Positions 55,601 to 58,131 of a DNA stretch of 64,000 nucleotides are shown piece by piece (the stretch's first letter is position 1; each line of letters opens with the position of its first letter). Location of the stretch: positions 1 through 64,000 of the forward strand of contig CAYSJU010000001.1 of assembly GCA_964431495.1 (NCBI GenBank), in the 5' to 3' direction. A program made the position numbers and the translations under genes. Origin of the DNA: CAYSJU01 sp964431495 (GTDB lineage Bacteria > Omnitrophota > Gorgyraeia > Tantalellales > Tantalellaceae). The notes under the pieces were generated by a model. That model was not told where the DNA came from, ran no database searches, and was given only the letters and a program-made list of their open reading frames with translations.

Positions 55601-57947
55601 TGTTGATACGGTAAATGACATTAAAAATACTCTGAAAATGGATTCCGTGTTCAATCTTAATCCTGATATAGACGTGACCTTTGGACTTGCCGCCGCATAC
55701 CTTGACATGATCTCCGGTAACGGGGCAGGAGCAACCGCTGTTTTGCGTTCCATTAATCCAAGAAGTGACGAGGACAGGGCAGAATTCGTCTTTGCCAAGA
55801 TGCGTATGCAATTGGCGGCTGGTGAAACGGATAGCGCTGAATATTCCCTGAAAATAATGGGAGCATTGGATCCTGGCATGACGCCTTCCGCAAGGATGTT
55901 GATCGCTGAAAAATATCTGGAACTCGGAAAGAAGGCTCGAGGAGGTAGCAGGGAACAAAGACAATATCTCGAAAGAGCCGTGTCTTTATGGCCTAAATTC
56001 CTGGAAGCACATGTGGCTCTTGCGATCTTATACGCCAAAGTAAAAGACACGGCAGCAAGGCGGGAGGAGGACCGGTTCATCGCCCGTATAAGAACGGATA
56101 TTGCTGAGGAAAGAAATTTAAGCCCCGTGCAAATGAGATGGGACAGGGGAGAAGAGGCAAGGAAGCACCTGATAAAAGCTCCGGTTCTTGAAAGGCTGAC
56201 ATATTTCGGTATACCGGTAGGGGTAACGTTATTAGCGGGATTCAGGGGCATCAGCAGCATATGGGCGCTTCTCGGAATTGTCCCCATGGGGACGATATTC
56301 GGAGTATTTTTTGCGATAATGCAGATACCGTTTATTGTGAAGTTTATACAGGAACATAGGGGTGAAAGAAGAATGGCATGGATGGTATCTCTTGGAAGCT
56401 TTGCCCTGCCGTTACTGGTGTTATTCGCTCCTTTTGATCTGGCCCCTGCGGCCCTTATCGGAATAGCAATTGGTTTTCACGCGTTTGCCAATTTAACGGT
56501 ATTCACATTGAACACGATTACAAGGAGACAGATCTTCAATTACGCGACAAAAGAGGTCGGGTTGCCCGGACTGCTTCCCGAGATGCCGCTCCCGCCTCCG
56601 GTAGAAGCTGTTCCTTCCGTGGCTGTTGTAGGTGTTGTGGAAGGTGATGAAGATGAGATGGAACGGTTGAGTGGGGAATATCCTGATATTCGATTTATTT
56701 CGATAAAAGAAGGAGGCGAAGCGGGAATAAAACAAATGGAAACTGTAATGGGTCCGGTAACAAGGTTCCTTGTTGATATGACCCCCGAAGATGTGCTTGA
56801 GAATATGGACAAGATTGTTGAACAGGCCCAGAGGCAGTCTTTTGTGGACATGTATCCGTATCTGGCGGGTCTGGATGCCCGGTCCATCAGGAACCTGGAC
56901 AAGACGGACCTTGAAGGGGCGATGCAGGTAGTAAGTGTGTCAATGCCGCAAGAAAGACCCATGGAAGAAGGTGTCCTGGGATCGCTTTATGCGGCTTACA
57001 TCTCCGGCGTGGCGCCTGATACGGCTCTGCCCGCGGGTATTGCCCCGGGAGATCAGGAAGCCTGGGTCAGGGAGAACGTCCGGGCGCTTAAAGATTATGA
57101 AGAGACTCAAAGCATGGGATTGCCGGTTGAAGCGCCTGAAAAGAAACTGCTTGCCTTACACGCCGGATTGGATGATTTTCTGCGGGATAGATCCAGGGAT
57201 GATATAAACAGGATACTCATGCGCCATGAAGGCATCGCCATGGCTCAAGGCATGGAGGATGAAGTCGTGGGACTCATGTCTGAATTCAGAAATGCCGGTC
57301 TCATCCCAAAAGAGGCGCCTCAGTCCATAGTGATCGATGCCAGGAAAGATTCGGGGTTTAGACTTGAATACATGGTGCCGGCTCTCCTGGATTTTGCCGG
57401 GAAAGCCCCGCTTTTGCATATAACCGTGATAACAGAACCCGGTGTTGATCTGACCGAATTCATCCCCGGGGCAGAGATGCCGGATAACCTTTCCCAGATG
57501 GACAGGATTCTGGAAGAGGTGCCTTTGTCGGAGCAGGTCAAGGGGCACCTGGAAGATATGGGCAAGGATATACCTTTGCCTTCGGTTTCAATAGCCACAG
57601 GTGAATTTATGACGGACAAGATCATAATCAATGTAAAAGATGCCGGGACCCAAGGCGCGAACTTTGTCATAGCCGGTGAAGAGATGCTGGCGCCTGATGA
57701 CGAGGCCGCGAAAAGGATACACCGCCTTATACCCGCGATAGCGGCCATGAACCTTTTAAGGCGGGCGGCGGATGAACGCAAGGCTCCCAGCATAGTGGCT
57801 ATGGGATGCGGAGAAGATACGATAAACGATATCATGACGCGCCTCAAGGACGTTCTTCATACACTGGTCAGGATAGCGAGACTTGATATCGGTGAGGCTG
57901 TAAGAGCGTTTATCGACAGCTTGCATGAAGTTGCGGCTGCCGTATAA
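28680..57947 (+). CDS. Giant protein 2 (9,755 residues) with signal peptide, embedded SecA-like motor and TPRs
   Basis: One uninterrupted frame of 29,268 bases. Parts in order: signal peptide (residues 22-44, cut near VFA-QG); TraB/ChaN-like module (about 85-520); mixed alpha/beta region with two related HExxE-bearing modules (about 1350-1880); Ala/Glu-rich coiled coils (about 1900-2780); helical region with internal duplications (about 2800-3500); SecA-like DEAD motor (about 3520-4400) with MATGAGKT at 3563-3570; basic and hydrophobic segments (about 5200-5750); long TPR/helical region (about 5450-9150) with a hydrophobic hairpin (about 7585-7640); several membrane helices (about 9170-9280); C-terminal alpha/beta domain (about 9300-9755). 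Giant genes are known in Omnitrophota. The function is unknown; envelope location is inferred. Start: ATG 28680, with ATG 28716 and others possible. Confidence 0.93.
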   Translation: MGKQMEEKELSVHSLSTNKKVRPLIRSVALTVAMIFFLQQTVFAQGQARPSTPPTVTSNGLNINQFSIPRDIAITKDVNITDSKQLIINIKDVHDNYGAQESIVDVLDNLLVNYDIRFVGVEGSEGYIDTSIISAFPDEESRKMTADYLMREGKISAGEFFAALSKTSIMLYGIDDSSLYVKNHDAYLHLLEYKKQNLGHIDTIRDALLALEDHIFSADLKMLNRNSVLNGSEKKRFTKRWGSIRKIGEKYDIKLGDYPNVNALMKAVSVEKTIDYEATNAERDHLLDLLTQRLKREHLEELILKSLAFKLGKIAKSQFYSYLLMVARSGNVDETYYEQLEKFCEYVMLYESIDIAQLMDEIEDYECRIKDKLFRNREEKALTKLLKDTEILNNLYAIQLTSGQLKYLMSHMGDFRTEEFFNFIKKEYKKYRIPLPAELGDASQVFERLSMAVTFYEAATARNRKMVENTIKDMRENNVDVAAIITGGFHTRGITDILKSDEISYLILLPRFNSKTGKRPYVTILTKKTRKYSHYANSGEYLAVTSNFALMEEIIKGSGMEEWAVRTKIETVVMLLGFSILKYMDKGILNRDVWERIKGRYLQEFAEKQDDLLKRGLITESQVGFMRELLESVVIEGERGRVKMGVEIEEGKFMYLVELSEKEEDKEQKITMTAYDRVPGEVIKQMQFEQSIMMAETAGMDAVSRGKELLKNVRRIKVEELKRRAGDYIDRQIAGRKIDRRDIERSIRKIAGRLGIPDAVGEINVEALINGARAYNMEEFSEIFKKEGGWIAKAGRPEIRAADQTYGREATDRFLDRLRKVVGDFVTRQNTQKRTDMKIYADIPEAGSDEFTFGFPGIYSREMIDSELAVLYKMLHDEFSKDGVITIDRALTPGEINKLEKTPGIENVYSAGTSEKGRTKIIYKTDKLDPLRSSLEKDLNLEKDNLSALRIPYLPMGVAAGRSEETFDEASLRADMIQEENKDADFERGGGIVTFDEDHVPAAIAEEEGLALPLSEDADLAQIENDLKRTAFQLRAGEIESDSVEDIYGCYTGRNVEAPQKSGIVNKLIEKALSLRTPGVYLIRAPPNLFFAVRVNRHGEVDLFKIDTLFSGSNDEIQGKFAGIIEEAGREAAAVRKSGEKVDAGRQQFGFEVINTLYGHDNAGSVIAVISHHITDIFKKDQDISGKELVRELADRMNGVFGIENGFRTVVTASHVREQDAESRAETTGRDFASTMLERANELLEARDVVLEGSRIEGNLIKDDTDYSAPEVEKAIRENISLEETYQMERGEEVLARADARLMKKAEGFLAAVEERISAKEPVWAYEERGGGISDRGARFTHEEINSGIRGLFDRFRRVFGVFVLEDMGLVIGNDRLGMPVYDLEGLRGLLESRTEQRKELSDVEIRLVNGRLVVIADNIYTHCGRRSGQVWIDRKDLKAKRVELKSKHGLADGESEGMALEALIRHEQGERDSLLAQARQHFLRETGRDTASDKEIVEWIEDEENVSDQKFNIWLKTAHEDAKKTEKRYVRVQLARVPGYDELKEMPVEVMGRIIVRLEKAGNIEGAGSIVDTLLELHESGELRGAWTEADISRFNSVQRRLAYQIEVMRQLKALPDLDRLEEMSINEFGALIGRLERQRDFEAAEMVAGVLLGLHDRGELRGEWVEADIRLYRNRKKRFGYRNKLELARAAVGRVITRARHEEFHEKQGYREILLEIGKEIGAPFDGERYDFRTALREAEDGRIRIERADGTITEIYETEDGILVIMDTRIDVGHAGRTQLAVYANHTGNQAQAAHELAELRGWIDFAVVQGLAAKDDILTRRVDLGGLLMGYMRDEANFYRAMDQVERLHQEGLRAEAEAQGLRYMAPAEITGALVTFESGVDYDFIIASTLGDEAELEGMGLRVQESSDELRGALTRARGLLRAVNELTEETDKLAKADELVEVARLVRDRAARALENVSEYAAFAARIAEATAGDRVSAIARVADELARNAQSYIAFDHEYVQEAEESARAGNIDSLVRAVSNLISGVTFSSGAIRVALAVTEAESAGEVAAIVLRAAANKAVDHDFTEAGRYARAAAEIAGEGYIAEKADELATVAAEAQSELVDELAGKAVGAGNIEKAAQMGNIIRFDPAIIGKMRVARAIKEEVEEEAPPKAEEEVPVEEEVEEEVPAEEEVAPEEEGKSQLESADRDIRIAVEQAKDGDAVAAEKSVKDAFEAWSSAAENFLKAATAAKERNNANAARAYTVRAAEVWAVAAEKLKEASSETWDVFHERFSGATPVTRSVIDRIGRFAYNASDYQARALGKALGFFEQIAAERAETKDAVSAVKFARRATDICVSLATQEKFAVEFIAFLVKDIDISAEMAATINEQAQSVKAAAAKAAEDAAKYWEDIDNAAEKIFFRRDAMEARAAAEKTDALVRKVADFAEKTVAAKDRKAKEEERDRTRIAVAREKADKALGEIEGLIAEAQAKADEAAIKAAAKIGAPEEAVADATAGVYSEGIAQVNTFKFLIKGSAEIAAKAATVKEAEDAAKAAAKSVELAVKFNNVAESVDDAKTLFEKVVALAQAAADFVKIAELPMVTVCAELAAEFAQATGVSVDGSENHVSGVGDLLNNIAMYARQGDAEKAERNAVAAVRRLRKAAAGKEAERAREKAPPVEGVGAEKAREEAARKEAEAEAARAKAEKATEEIEKAWEEADWKQAEAEAAWMKAEAETLREEAFRKGEEAEPARAEADRKGTEAEAAGEEADRKEEEARKAREEASRKEAESEALEEITRIFIDKTLNRANRISELSEIATRSEKVLLRRYARRALGRILDRKYTDIDFVLEIEPGTILSVYNGINRESREPGAVEDIRILDAIMESCFLEDRDSDLFINALDITERNIETVCDILSDDITYLKTEIQTLGRAPVIDLEAQTEAVNDLRKQIAAKKAVLDSMVKRQFQLREYRDLREEDRFRDFLQSLDMEALSAEGITDKAQFIDYLRVKALEQGYTQNEITSLLENHAIMGSENLVEFIATLGNLAEENSAIQYFILALSASGENYLKDLGIGNKADLITYLQEKAMERGDSGTDITTLMESYIESGSESLEELLSMLNAFPGARDTYVLRGVQTLIEGRLSDIISLETQNLESLNTRCIDLRNSIPWGEVPFAPGQDTMEFEWEGSKVLVTRKQVDEYRERIKSSGAKTVERQVTQLEVAVATISSRARNILRRTGNATFRRRIVNKAEGSVKEVLKEWHKYLEGKISERDLDILERAMDKFKLVDADRTISMFTQATNSLLADVNTISRAEGISEFTSWLLFKMNEILDPASESGVVKEISDVEKGAVRKTVQDRFNELVEELLGAEVDPSIIGRIRENTDEIKDEIDGDNRIGRLTVLTKEMTDTIKSIAYGKQGMELMEAVLRSKIGDNVTKENIGRVMTALGITGKELEMCQVHILEKEKIEDRFERFAEFILQLMFTGAVSADRLREVFGQEAADGVIKEASKGIMLGERLREKVKELEGRLQKNFQDKNTRMEFAAAYQLGAILTFGNAPFVEQIITGLDMADDFFVDMATGAGKTLAYPLANMLGRCRGLKNIHFVTHDYYTERDYRETHFLYQVMGYNVSYQRGDQRDLGEAAKRLEDNDVVIMSYGTCSFTCLDGVRDRTRPESAKWFDLLAKTRLTFDECDVAPRLADFIMAAAQNKLTVREFMRYHVLMETSKRLYDEGGIKEIYSLLEDNITRVKQGETDETEQLEKLGSMLGIEKEDVEFDSAGDLVIKSVTDGKEYTLPAVRRKAELIDVNGTKFGVKYSDRDGFVISRMEWVGHADLSEGEIKKRIEDAGKKGRRLSRRQAIEELSKEATERSGVKIDLTSRTANAGEETRSRVEGIMKEMSFSLSEMFPELAEKTPTWDEFLDTVKAMYVDDEGVDYILKYRPKLGAQPIKVLEEEGVLKMTQEDKIIKEPEFKVEVQHNGSYKVVYKGIFIALLNDEFFKGKGDDEMVLAMGDKRYAVAKGDTGGYVFTESGMEVVLLDRETGREQGGQRKDRFHTLYELKHQKRPGDRPEARGDNKSTEYLSFTDVARFAHSYGGASGSVSTAADVMLKIFEKAKGVKKLTPQFAKKGAEKMPVFVTSNKAQWKVTLNRLKEIYTASPGASVIVYFDDIKQAREFEEELGKMIKETGLEKDAGGEIKVNVFGEEGIKEVELVEKAGKPNTITLADSKLGRATNVELSEKVGFVVRNSAEALEEFLTGKKRGETGRDTLTIEEKGEISNTVARLVELLAGMEYIEEEDRWDEGLFFKTDVAERAKKREEIENFLRDLGAGPGSMVWQTIKHKYFDGLFLVDLSPDGSLQGMVQKFGRNRRQGDIGFVDSFYSLQEGSKFFRLVEEAYNPSHNLHRTERERKEGLVKFNEFLDRKNRIGELEEHVFDENGHYLEGIDEGIFMEWCELQQYFMAFMRDVRVEHQKRADEQRVRKNESDKKTQKYLDLVRDLPVDIYEKMDKNPEEARRIVEDRLTAIQDEHFTLDKVDDDGWLDLEEFLGVVEEHFHINLEDKARFSQARLKERNVKELLFLREQFRRALMDVILSVGSVTGRAGEPVALNTGNIFYTFMLDPTTGDLEVNSVQQLLPDGNRQEILEKRDDGTIKIGEAVFTSGFMEDGSFALFDISGRPVNRFFIEPYVDRTGAEAGFRITQAGAFVSAIKALYVEGLDRLKMKLIREARYKGGEVTETDISETGLAAAAIEVSRERYIDKRDKTAEYDSPEAQPIIRDATETIHGSLDKLGKRLAEQDKAVDELAVENLEKEKQWDSIKLARSVRRSTRKADEEVASRVRDAGVITVQEEAQEARLDETAAITAQSIYSVSRTNELVAALEGITGVEIREGEVKRRDERDRKDMQMEYTREQEERIEAALEYQERISSQHRQKLERGEGSVIGDRVFVTVDKPEGQTISDAEVEQCFSVGAAPSGAGGAEAPPEPGIIMVASARELQGLSDEDKRQLANELDNRFGKAGETIAVAFNSLSEGEFDEDEETARFSFSGLRVFDRASMSSLRAERESLRDSTEKEKHVLTQEKLEKKLELSPEDKDEKVFIKKVGTSNFMVIVADDGTTYVRDLGKDVLPQTKREVVRANAVLSGKDRESRKAGLRADEYIVNESGVFVRMEGVPGAPGSDKPPVPLFDVLVDINLTGKEEIGERLPLTKETGRPEMRGVWSQTRRRGRGVGNAIKGVFVRFGRRALTAKEWIDYRVDLVYRSHGFFRSLLPAVPKVIISRFIIGIPKFMFKDTRRRFGLWRERRKAAYKRKASRLEQKWRRGELFHRLDYRLNKIKKDPSAGKIKKGFASVGSWILRASFKKTYYWIRTGAGNAFLAISIVFVLRVAFWELPKGILKLIFVLPVRKFRGWLKKRKEMKEPELESEDVIRSRLPQIVQEGTITEERAVEEAQKLTGAELQVPETHSVRVRRIAELLQYLSQEGLDRSDPEYEAACREIGQILFDMAEDAEKIGTDLWKERARELRLNAFNYMSIAAALDKKDMTATALLGIILHSMGDDGKAKKLLEKAVKKGVPQDANMTMACVVLGKMLEDEADKSKDREDYKKAARVYQKARMSDVTLLGEDISITEAKARCLENAKKKAKEEEKKPSAGQQMKKMLGESFKLNKLMGSKRQRIIAGVLAGTVVIIAIFAPGLLLAVASTLGGVKLPVLSWGLAQIASPLLILAEAGGIVAKLFALSKVAFSFTMIIRLSTGAGRRVYGIFTNPLAIRRMVRTERQAMKRAPGQAEPRIGLIKVYESMDKTSKAARQVNRTSKKIRKGKMSPEESAKFIEFLFERSKKEKEEKEEEEEMGFPGFPGTPGLGAVRRKPKAEEMKKEEASKEEKQREKERETAEYLFRAVYASAETPEDRAKAYLLRGRLALRSEPPEVVRMRDGPEDFVDIAVYSADQIVDRVDELESKSAATAEESQELEKLRPFVTDALLLRMEALQKRYEKNRTEENGREFLNVLEQLRVLADQMDTEQLERFQTAGIDHKPDEKTSARSYAKSAEEATSIEEAPAIEKKEPAVEEKLFTGDQADRAQREMLEDKLKREKTLLSGERLDLAELYMKEGLYSRAIRQLKKIPRGDDKAALVARMIVLGCLKMKEDPRWFQRLGLIRRFWTFRRAINRLRALGGENTEWADWIASTLYKVRPAGAEEAFEAIAASYMAEPANNDEKVNNELIESGLKAIVGSKRRKVEASRAVENMLAHGSIPDERGPFTELASDNTRKLKETVKKTSKKKLRALVRDLYSIRRKRLERLAAIERKLTPGTDPYEKNRAKRDRLRKEKEKIDRELGPIELDILNRTALLVGANKESPGAVSEISEHGELKYFIRALAGGHEHVSDLMKKLDHIEEGVGKDFLHVLLVDAWLEDRFGQAYDNDKNKPSGVVADRDQLMMHFSVLLSIYGQSENKVLRDIIRSALENISGYDIYGTWDGRKFGRSPVVSDAIESLGEVQEEGIKGLVAEMNEKQGAKNLNEGRSLESKAKEEKDALKRSGLTNKAKRQLGSAMVHLENSMEYYRERLEERGIDRDQRKKALEPIRGLIEAWYGRDAANAVIKVMEEAISEEEDEDELIKRMEPVLDKITFVGTDKDLVKKLLPGLSLKDLITLMNNCGNILSYDEKMTQILARGAGYDMEEWDMAIDAVKDLLGNIDVDDLVKARLDVDIRMNAVQVPVPGDDPEILSEWIILIAGLIKKKKETGLDTTNEMETYEVLKEKLITVLKKRRDREETDEINGALREAGSLISAAEAYEALGEYGKAEEALGKARDMINDLFERNMQLQYEGEELLPEEVMEKCKDKATELAGKLKGVYYRQGKYFDAMMTVARGQKLLAEYTFTVDGVEKEADAQRYINKARETLNNADRLNPYQPDVKLEMMEVDMLRLTIARREVEEAQKKEDEEKEKKEELEKKIEELTEKQEKLEEDLAIVRNRAQAEVVLLAAKGITGDENASQNKRQKKLDEIKRPLTEVLKDIESSKEELVDVEAELTDLEERRGSQEGQERDTIAVQSTDIASAVNRAFECIVDGKYDTDNDNVKKAVEFLSSLSPFEELPHEAQDAIVSNIALLQRYERALEISDKAEGVKRRAFITRLLLDLHFKGDHDMLMGKAKVEFMGNKPSGTLIALEQIDGGYEGLGEKIEVTEFLDYISEKMPEEGRGELINTLYGLLETVDGTQDPVLRAGITRNIYNLIDLETDQDLTSEENFTEEGTFKDEKREIIIKKSLTELLKEKEINEAIAGTEGFLEDLLSIFETLKKDEKDWKQMGWQDQIEFLMDFFVEKEQPEDLVEKMEQANRMKLYDVMERTEDVERRKAAIEQILRQEVDVLPESRNNDFIKGKAYELMSLDKESALAGYFLGVAAYQSGRRTKEGEAKRQEGYSRADAIERLKKYLEKNKDDEQALLFLADIYEARHDEMFAENRNKEGYDPEASRHFDELSGHFINKYDEKIKEKDEPAAAEALSEALKYIDLAIICDPRNSGFRIKQAGIFKKMGEDEAAAREAETIIEVSVEKPLFAPIVTVEDKKEANTLLADIRISEGDLRGVQDMLEGRMNRVTRMGKTALAAAVILAAAGFPLGGLVLGSIAVLAAIISHITLIRIPAGIAARLALIHMRLGDRGRTGRYMRRMRRRIEKQGEKVDADTLGILADELQTWAGAPERPDKDRYVVYGEIVDLREMRKESPAVSEDEENKRIAGLKMEQARMERPLGLRRREKRRQDHLENRKGLLNAAKEADPDLSDEADQMLMAINNKEIERLERQQRRFQRVRNRRFVRRFFHDVAENIIPLYLDNAGLLVELFEKESDPASLSDLRGQAYDALTFAREIAERDRKDLPEEHGKLMARIFVSLGDENRGRREYDTALSDYDLAIEQDDNNAKAHLGIALALKEQGADPELIAEHLDKALELEPSLDEPGAENFEGLVELYNSLGKHDMAEAAAERIEARFLKAKKEELGKKAKQARKKSEAPQLEDVVQTGVEIERLRKEIEEKEEIVAALPDGDKGEPYYTYAENDLELDKAELKAREEDLGNNMTRFKELVNKGEVFNAVIGNMRGQPLDEAMEQLSVFHDLLKKQNLLSAKNISDPVDLALAERYEQKGDLEKAEEHLKPVLEAVPSTLGHVKANLVIKAYLLHAKVLVRTDKETRFEDAVDSLSRAAGWISGLNENFKDRRLVSDAFDSFKDVLRSLEEAGLSFDVYMKYRDNLFDIFEQLSVLGEDADAARLAADAALKNITDRSRGFIGNALFDKRIKDVLKAPFLQAILDAIPRDRTVLNKLQGLQEHLEMVLDSRDNDLRVRANLIMGLLTGRGRKARNLIKEAVTADESLKNTALVVRGLARTYILYFPRNIALRSRARKMEKQTAGEFVRRGNNDFDKEKHHGAIRNYEKAIDLDSSLKENKDIKEKLSKAYEEDKGTLMSRFRRLFWRKEKKLLLGTDLLRKALEFATDEDRKPAVRNSLISNLTALSTLMTTRFVNMRSAEQRKKWQDFQARMSDINTEIGKLHADNMILHQEKKHSAEAEASFNNAKGALTMAVKFNPENMEARNGLERLGEEVPAEETAEQLIRKARDKVKEGEFEEALSLLDEAVEKDKDKESEVKDDKGNIEEVNKITDAILDYFMRKAYIAEYAGLSDTNDPDGSKRKGIQNRFMRELSGNFQNRQETGSNIFEEWFRLSDREDVTRGSELRQFADMSIRGAGEEKPAIKPGIRDMFFHRGLIMAERLVGERNTAKALHLLALLRGIRTSKKAQLLAATCNIMRLGDQEKKPLRDLISEAEQEFISVVVSTPEDKAEKSRLALEVGRLFSGRASSLWRDNQKTDRSQARQEAEEYYKAALKLDPSNSEALQGLVNFYGRERVEELFSDDTRPFVIEAIIRSEDMAALGGLFNTTFQGKDGMLDEGRVEVARALFARIDELKDTEGQEIIRLMKAALPVMRGLKLQDPVLQLQIMTFVDTVNDIKNTLKMDSVFNLNPDIDVTFGLAAAYLDMISGNGAGATAVLRSINPRSDEDRAEFVFAKMRMQLAAGETDSAEYSLKIMGALDPGMTPSARMLIAEKYLELGKKARGGSREQRQYLERAVSLWPKFLEAHVALAILYAKVKDTAARREEDRFIARIRTDIAEERNLSPVQMRWDRGEEARKHLIKAPVLERLTYFGIPVGVTLLAGFRGISSIWALLGIVPMGTIFGVFFAIMQIPFIVKFIQEHRGERRMAWMVSLGSFALPLLVLFAPFDLAPAALIGIAIGFHAFANLTVFTLNTITRRQIFNYATKEVGLPGLLPEMPLPPPVEAVPSVAVVGVVEGDEDEMERLSGEYPDIRFISIKEGGEAGIKQMETVMGPVTRFLVDMTPEDVLENMDKIVEQAQRQSFVDMYPYLAGLDARSIRNLDKTDLEGAMQVVSVSMPQERPMEEGVLGSLYAAYISGVAPDTALPAGIAPGDQEAWVRENVRALKDYEETQSMGLPVEAPEKKLLALHAGLDDFLRDRSRDDINRILMRHEGIAMAQGMEDEVVGLMSEFRNAGLIPKEAPQSIVIDARKDSGFRLEYMVPALLDFAGKAPLLHITVITEPGVDLTEFIPGAEMPDNLSQMDRILEEVPLSEQVKGHLEDMGKDIPLPSVSIATGEFMTDKIIINVKDAGTQGANFVIAGEEMLAPDDEAAKRIHRLIPAIAAMNLLRRAADERKAPSIVAMGCGEDTINDIMTRLKDVLHTLVRIARLDIGEAVRAFIDSLHEVAAAV
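28930..30240 (+). other. N-terminal TraB/ChaN-like module of giant protein 2
   Basis: The domain opens with a beta strand and INIKDVHDNYGAQESI, followed by FVGVEGSEGYID, and closes with AAIITGGFHTRGITDIL and a final strand LILLPRF. The pattern of an early acidic/His strand (KDVH), an E-G pair and a late GGFH recalls the TraB/PrgY/GumN and ChaN-like (EreA-like) fold, where these residues line a metal or heme site. This is a motif-based suggestion only. It would be the first folded domain after signal peptide cleavage. Confidence 0.4.
33078..34085 (+). other. Region with HExxE/HExxH-type motifs in giant protein 2
   Basis: RHEQGE (His1467, at 33078), RHEEFHEK (His1703 and His1707, at 33786) and AHELAE (His1798, at 34071). 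The first and third lie after similar strands (GRLVVIAD and GILVIMD) and a conserved GR..Q, so they look like two related modules. HExxH is the zincin motif, but the surroundings are charged rather than hydrophobic, so peptidase activity is not claimed. Confidence 0.3.
33303..33720 (+). repeat. Two-copy 78-residue tandem duplication in giant protein 2
   Basis: Units begin at 33303 and 33537 (234 bp). Both contain GELRG(A/E)W.EADI and an upstream LLELHESGELRG / LLGLHDRGELRG helix. The copies are well diverged, so the duplication is old. Confidence 0.7.
34400..37030 (+). other. Ala/Glu-rich coiled-coil region of giant protein 2
   Basis: About 850 residues of mostly Ala, Glu, Lys and Arg with a heptad-like spacing, including an acidic Pro/Val linker (about 35130-35245, EEEVPVEEEVEEEVPAEEE) and a highly regular EAEA.A.AEK tract at 36640-37030. 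It is predicted to be a long helix or coiled-coil stalk. Confidence 0.75.
37590..38030 (+). repeat. Two-copy 76-residue duplication in giant protein 2
   Basis: The units share an I.(D/N)KA.(F/L)I.YL..KA(L/M)E(Q/R)G helix followed by (E/D)IT(S/T)L(L/M)E and GSE(N/S)L(V/E)E. Landmarks at 37626 and 37854 are 228 bp apart. The copies are moderately diverged. Confidence 0.7.
39250..41860 (+). other. SecA-like DEAD motor embedded in giant protein 2
   Basis: Motifs appear in SecA order. Walker A MATGAGKT is at residues 3563-3570 (39366-39389). FVTHDYYTERD sits at the SecA VTVNDYLARRD position. MSYGTCSFTCLDGVRDR sits at the YGTNNEFGFDYLRDN position. Walker B is FDECD (Asp3676, Glu3677; 39702-39716). 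FTDVARFAHSYGGASGS (about 40882-40932) replaces the GMTGTA block. LADSKLGRATNVEL (about 41310) replaces the ATNMAGRGTDI block. GMVQKFGRNRRQGDIGF (about 41712) keeps the Q..GR..RQGD motif. All nucleotide-binding and arginine-finger residues are present, so ATPase activity is plausible. It is far too diverged and too embedded to be housekeeping SecA. Confidence 0.82.
44280..45900 (+). other. Basic and hydrophobic segments of giant protein 2
   Basis: Arg/Lys-rich stretches (RRRGRG near 44310; about 44510-44640) alternate with hydrophobic segments at about 44450-44490, 44740-44850 and 45655-45890. The last contains a clear pair of membrane-type helices (VLAGTVVIIAIFAPGLLLAV and a second). These would anchor the region after the motor in the membrane. 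Confidence 0.6.
46900..56000 (+). other. TPR/helical-repeat region of giant protein 2
   Basis: Recurrent TPR-like helical pairs are seen at about 46920-47060, 49000-49250, 50770-51280, 52300-52560 (EYDTALSDYDLAIEQD), 53030-53170, 53830-53960 (HHGAIRNYEKAIDLD), 54420-54530 and 55230-55330. They are interrupted by charged coiled-coil inserts (for example 49420-49560) and a hydrophobic hairpin at 51430-51600. TPRs form protein-binding solenoids. Confidence 0.75.
56190..57947 (+). other. C-terminal membrane helices and alpha/beta domain of giant protein 2
   Basis: Four or so hydrophobic helices lie at 56200-56520, followed by a Pro-rich linker (PEMPLPPPVEAVPS) and an alpha/beta domain of about 440 residues with strands such as VAVVGVV, RFLVDM, SIVIDAR and IIINVKDAG. 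The domain is not recognised. It does not align obviously with the C-terminal domain of giant protein 1. Confidence 0.55.
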
Positions 57948-57965
57948 AGCGCTTTGTATAAATTT

Positions 57966-58059
57966 ATATCAGGGAATGTGTCCCCTTTCTCACAAAGAGG
58001 ATACACTCCCCCGAATCCTCCTGCCAGCCTACGGGCTGAAGGGGACACTTTCCTGATAT
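57966..58059. terminator. Large structured inverted repeat after giant gene 2
   Basis: The outer arms (57966-57989 and 58038-58059) share two 8-bp perfect blocks, ATATCAGG and GTGTCCCC, with small bulges. Inside lies a CAGCC/GGCTG stem (58025-58038) closed by a C-TACG-G loop, which as RNA is a UNCG tetraloop. There is no T-run, so it may be a dispersed palindromic element or a structured 3' end of the giant transcript. Confidence 0.6.
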
Positions 58060-58082
58060 AGATCCCGCGTTCCCAGGGCAAG

Positions 58083-58111
58083 TTTACATTTATCAATAAC
58101 TGTGATATAGT
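58083..58111 (+). promoter_or_regulatory. Sigma-70-type promoter of the TPR gene pair
   Basis: TTTACA (58083-58088), 17-bp spacer, TATAGT (58106-58111); each hexamer is one base off consensus. A start near 58118 would leave a 14-base leader before the ATG at 58132, containing GGGGA. Confidence 0.6.
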
Positions 58112-58131
58112 TGTGCCCGGGGATACAGCAT

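Noticed and set aside
58111..58131. TTG start for the first small TPR protein
   Set aside because: It overlaps the -10 box, and the ATG at 58132 gives a clean signal peptide.
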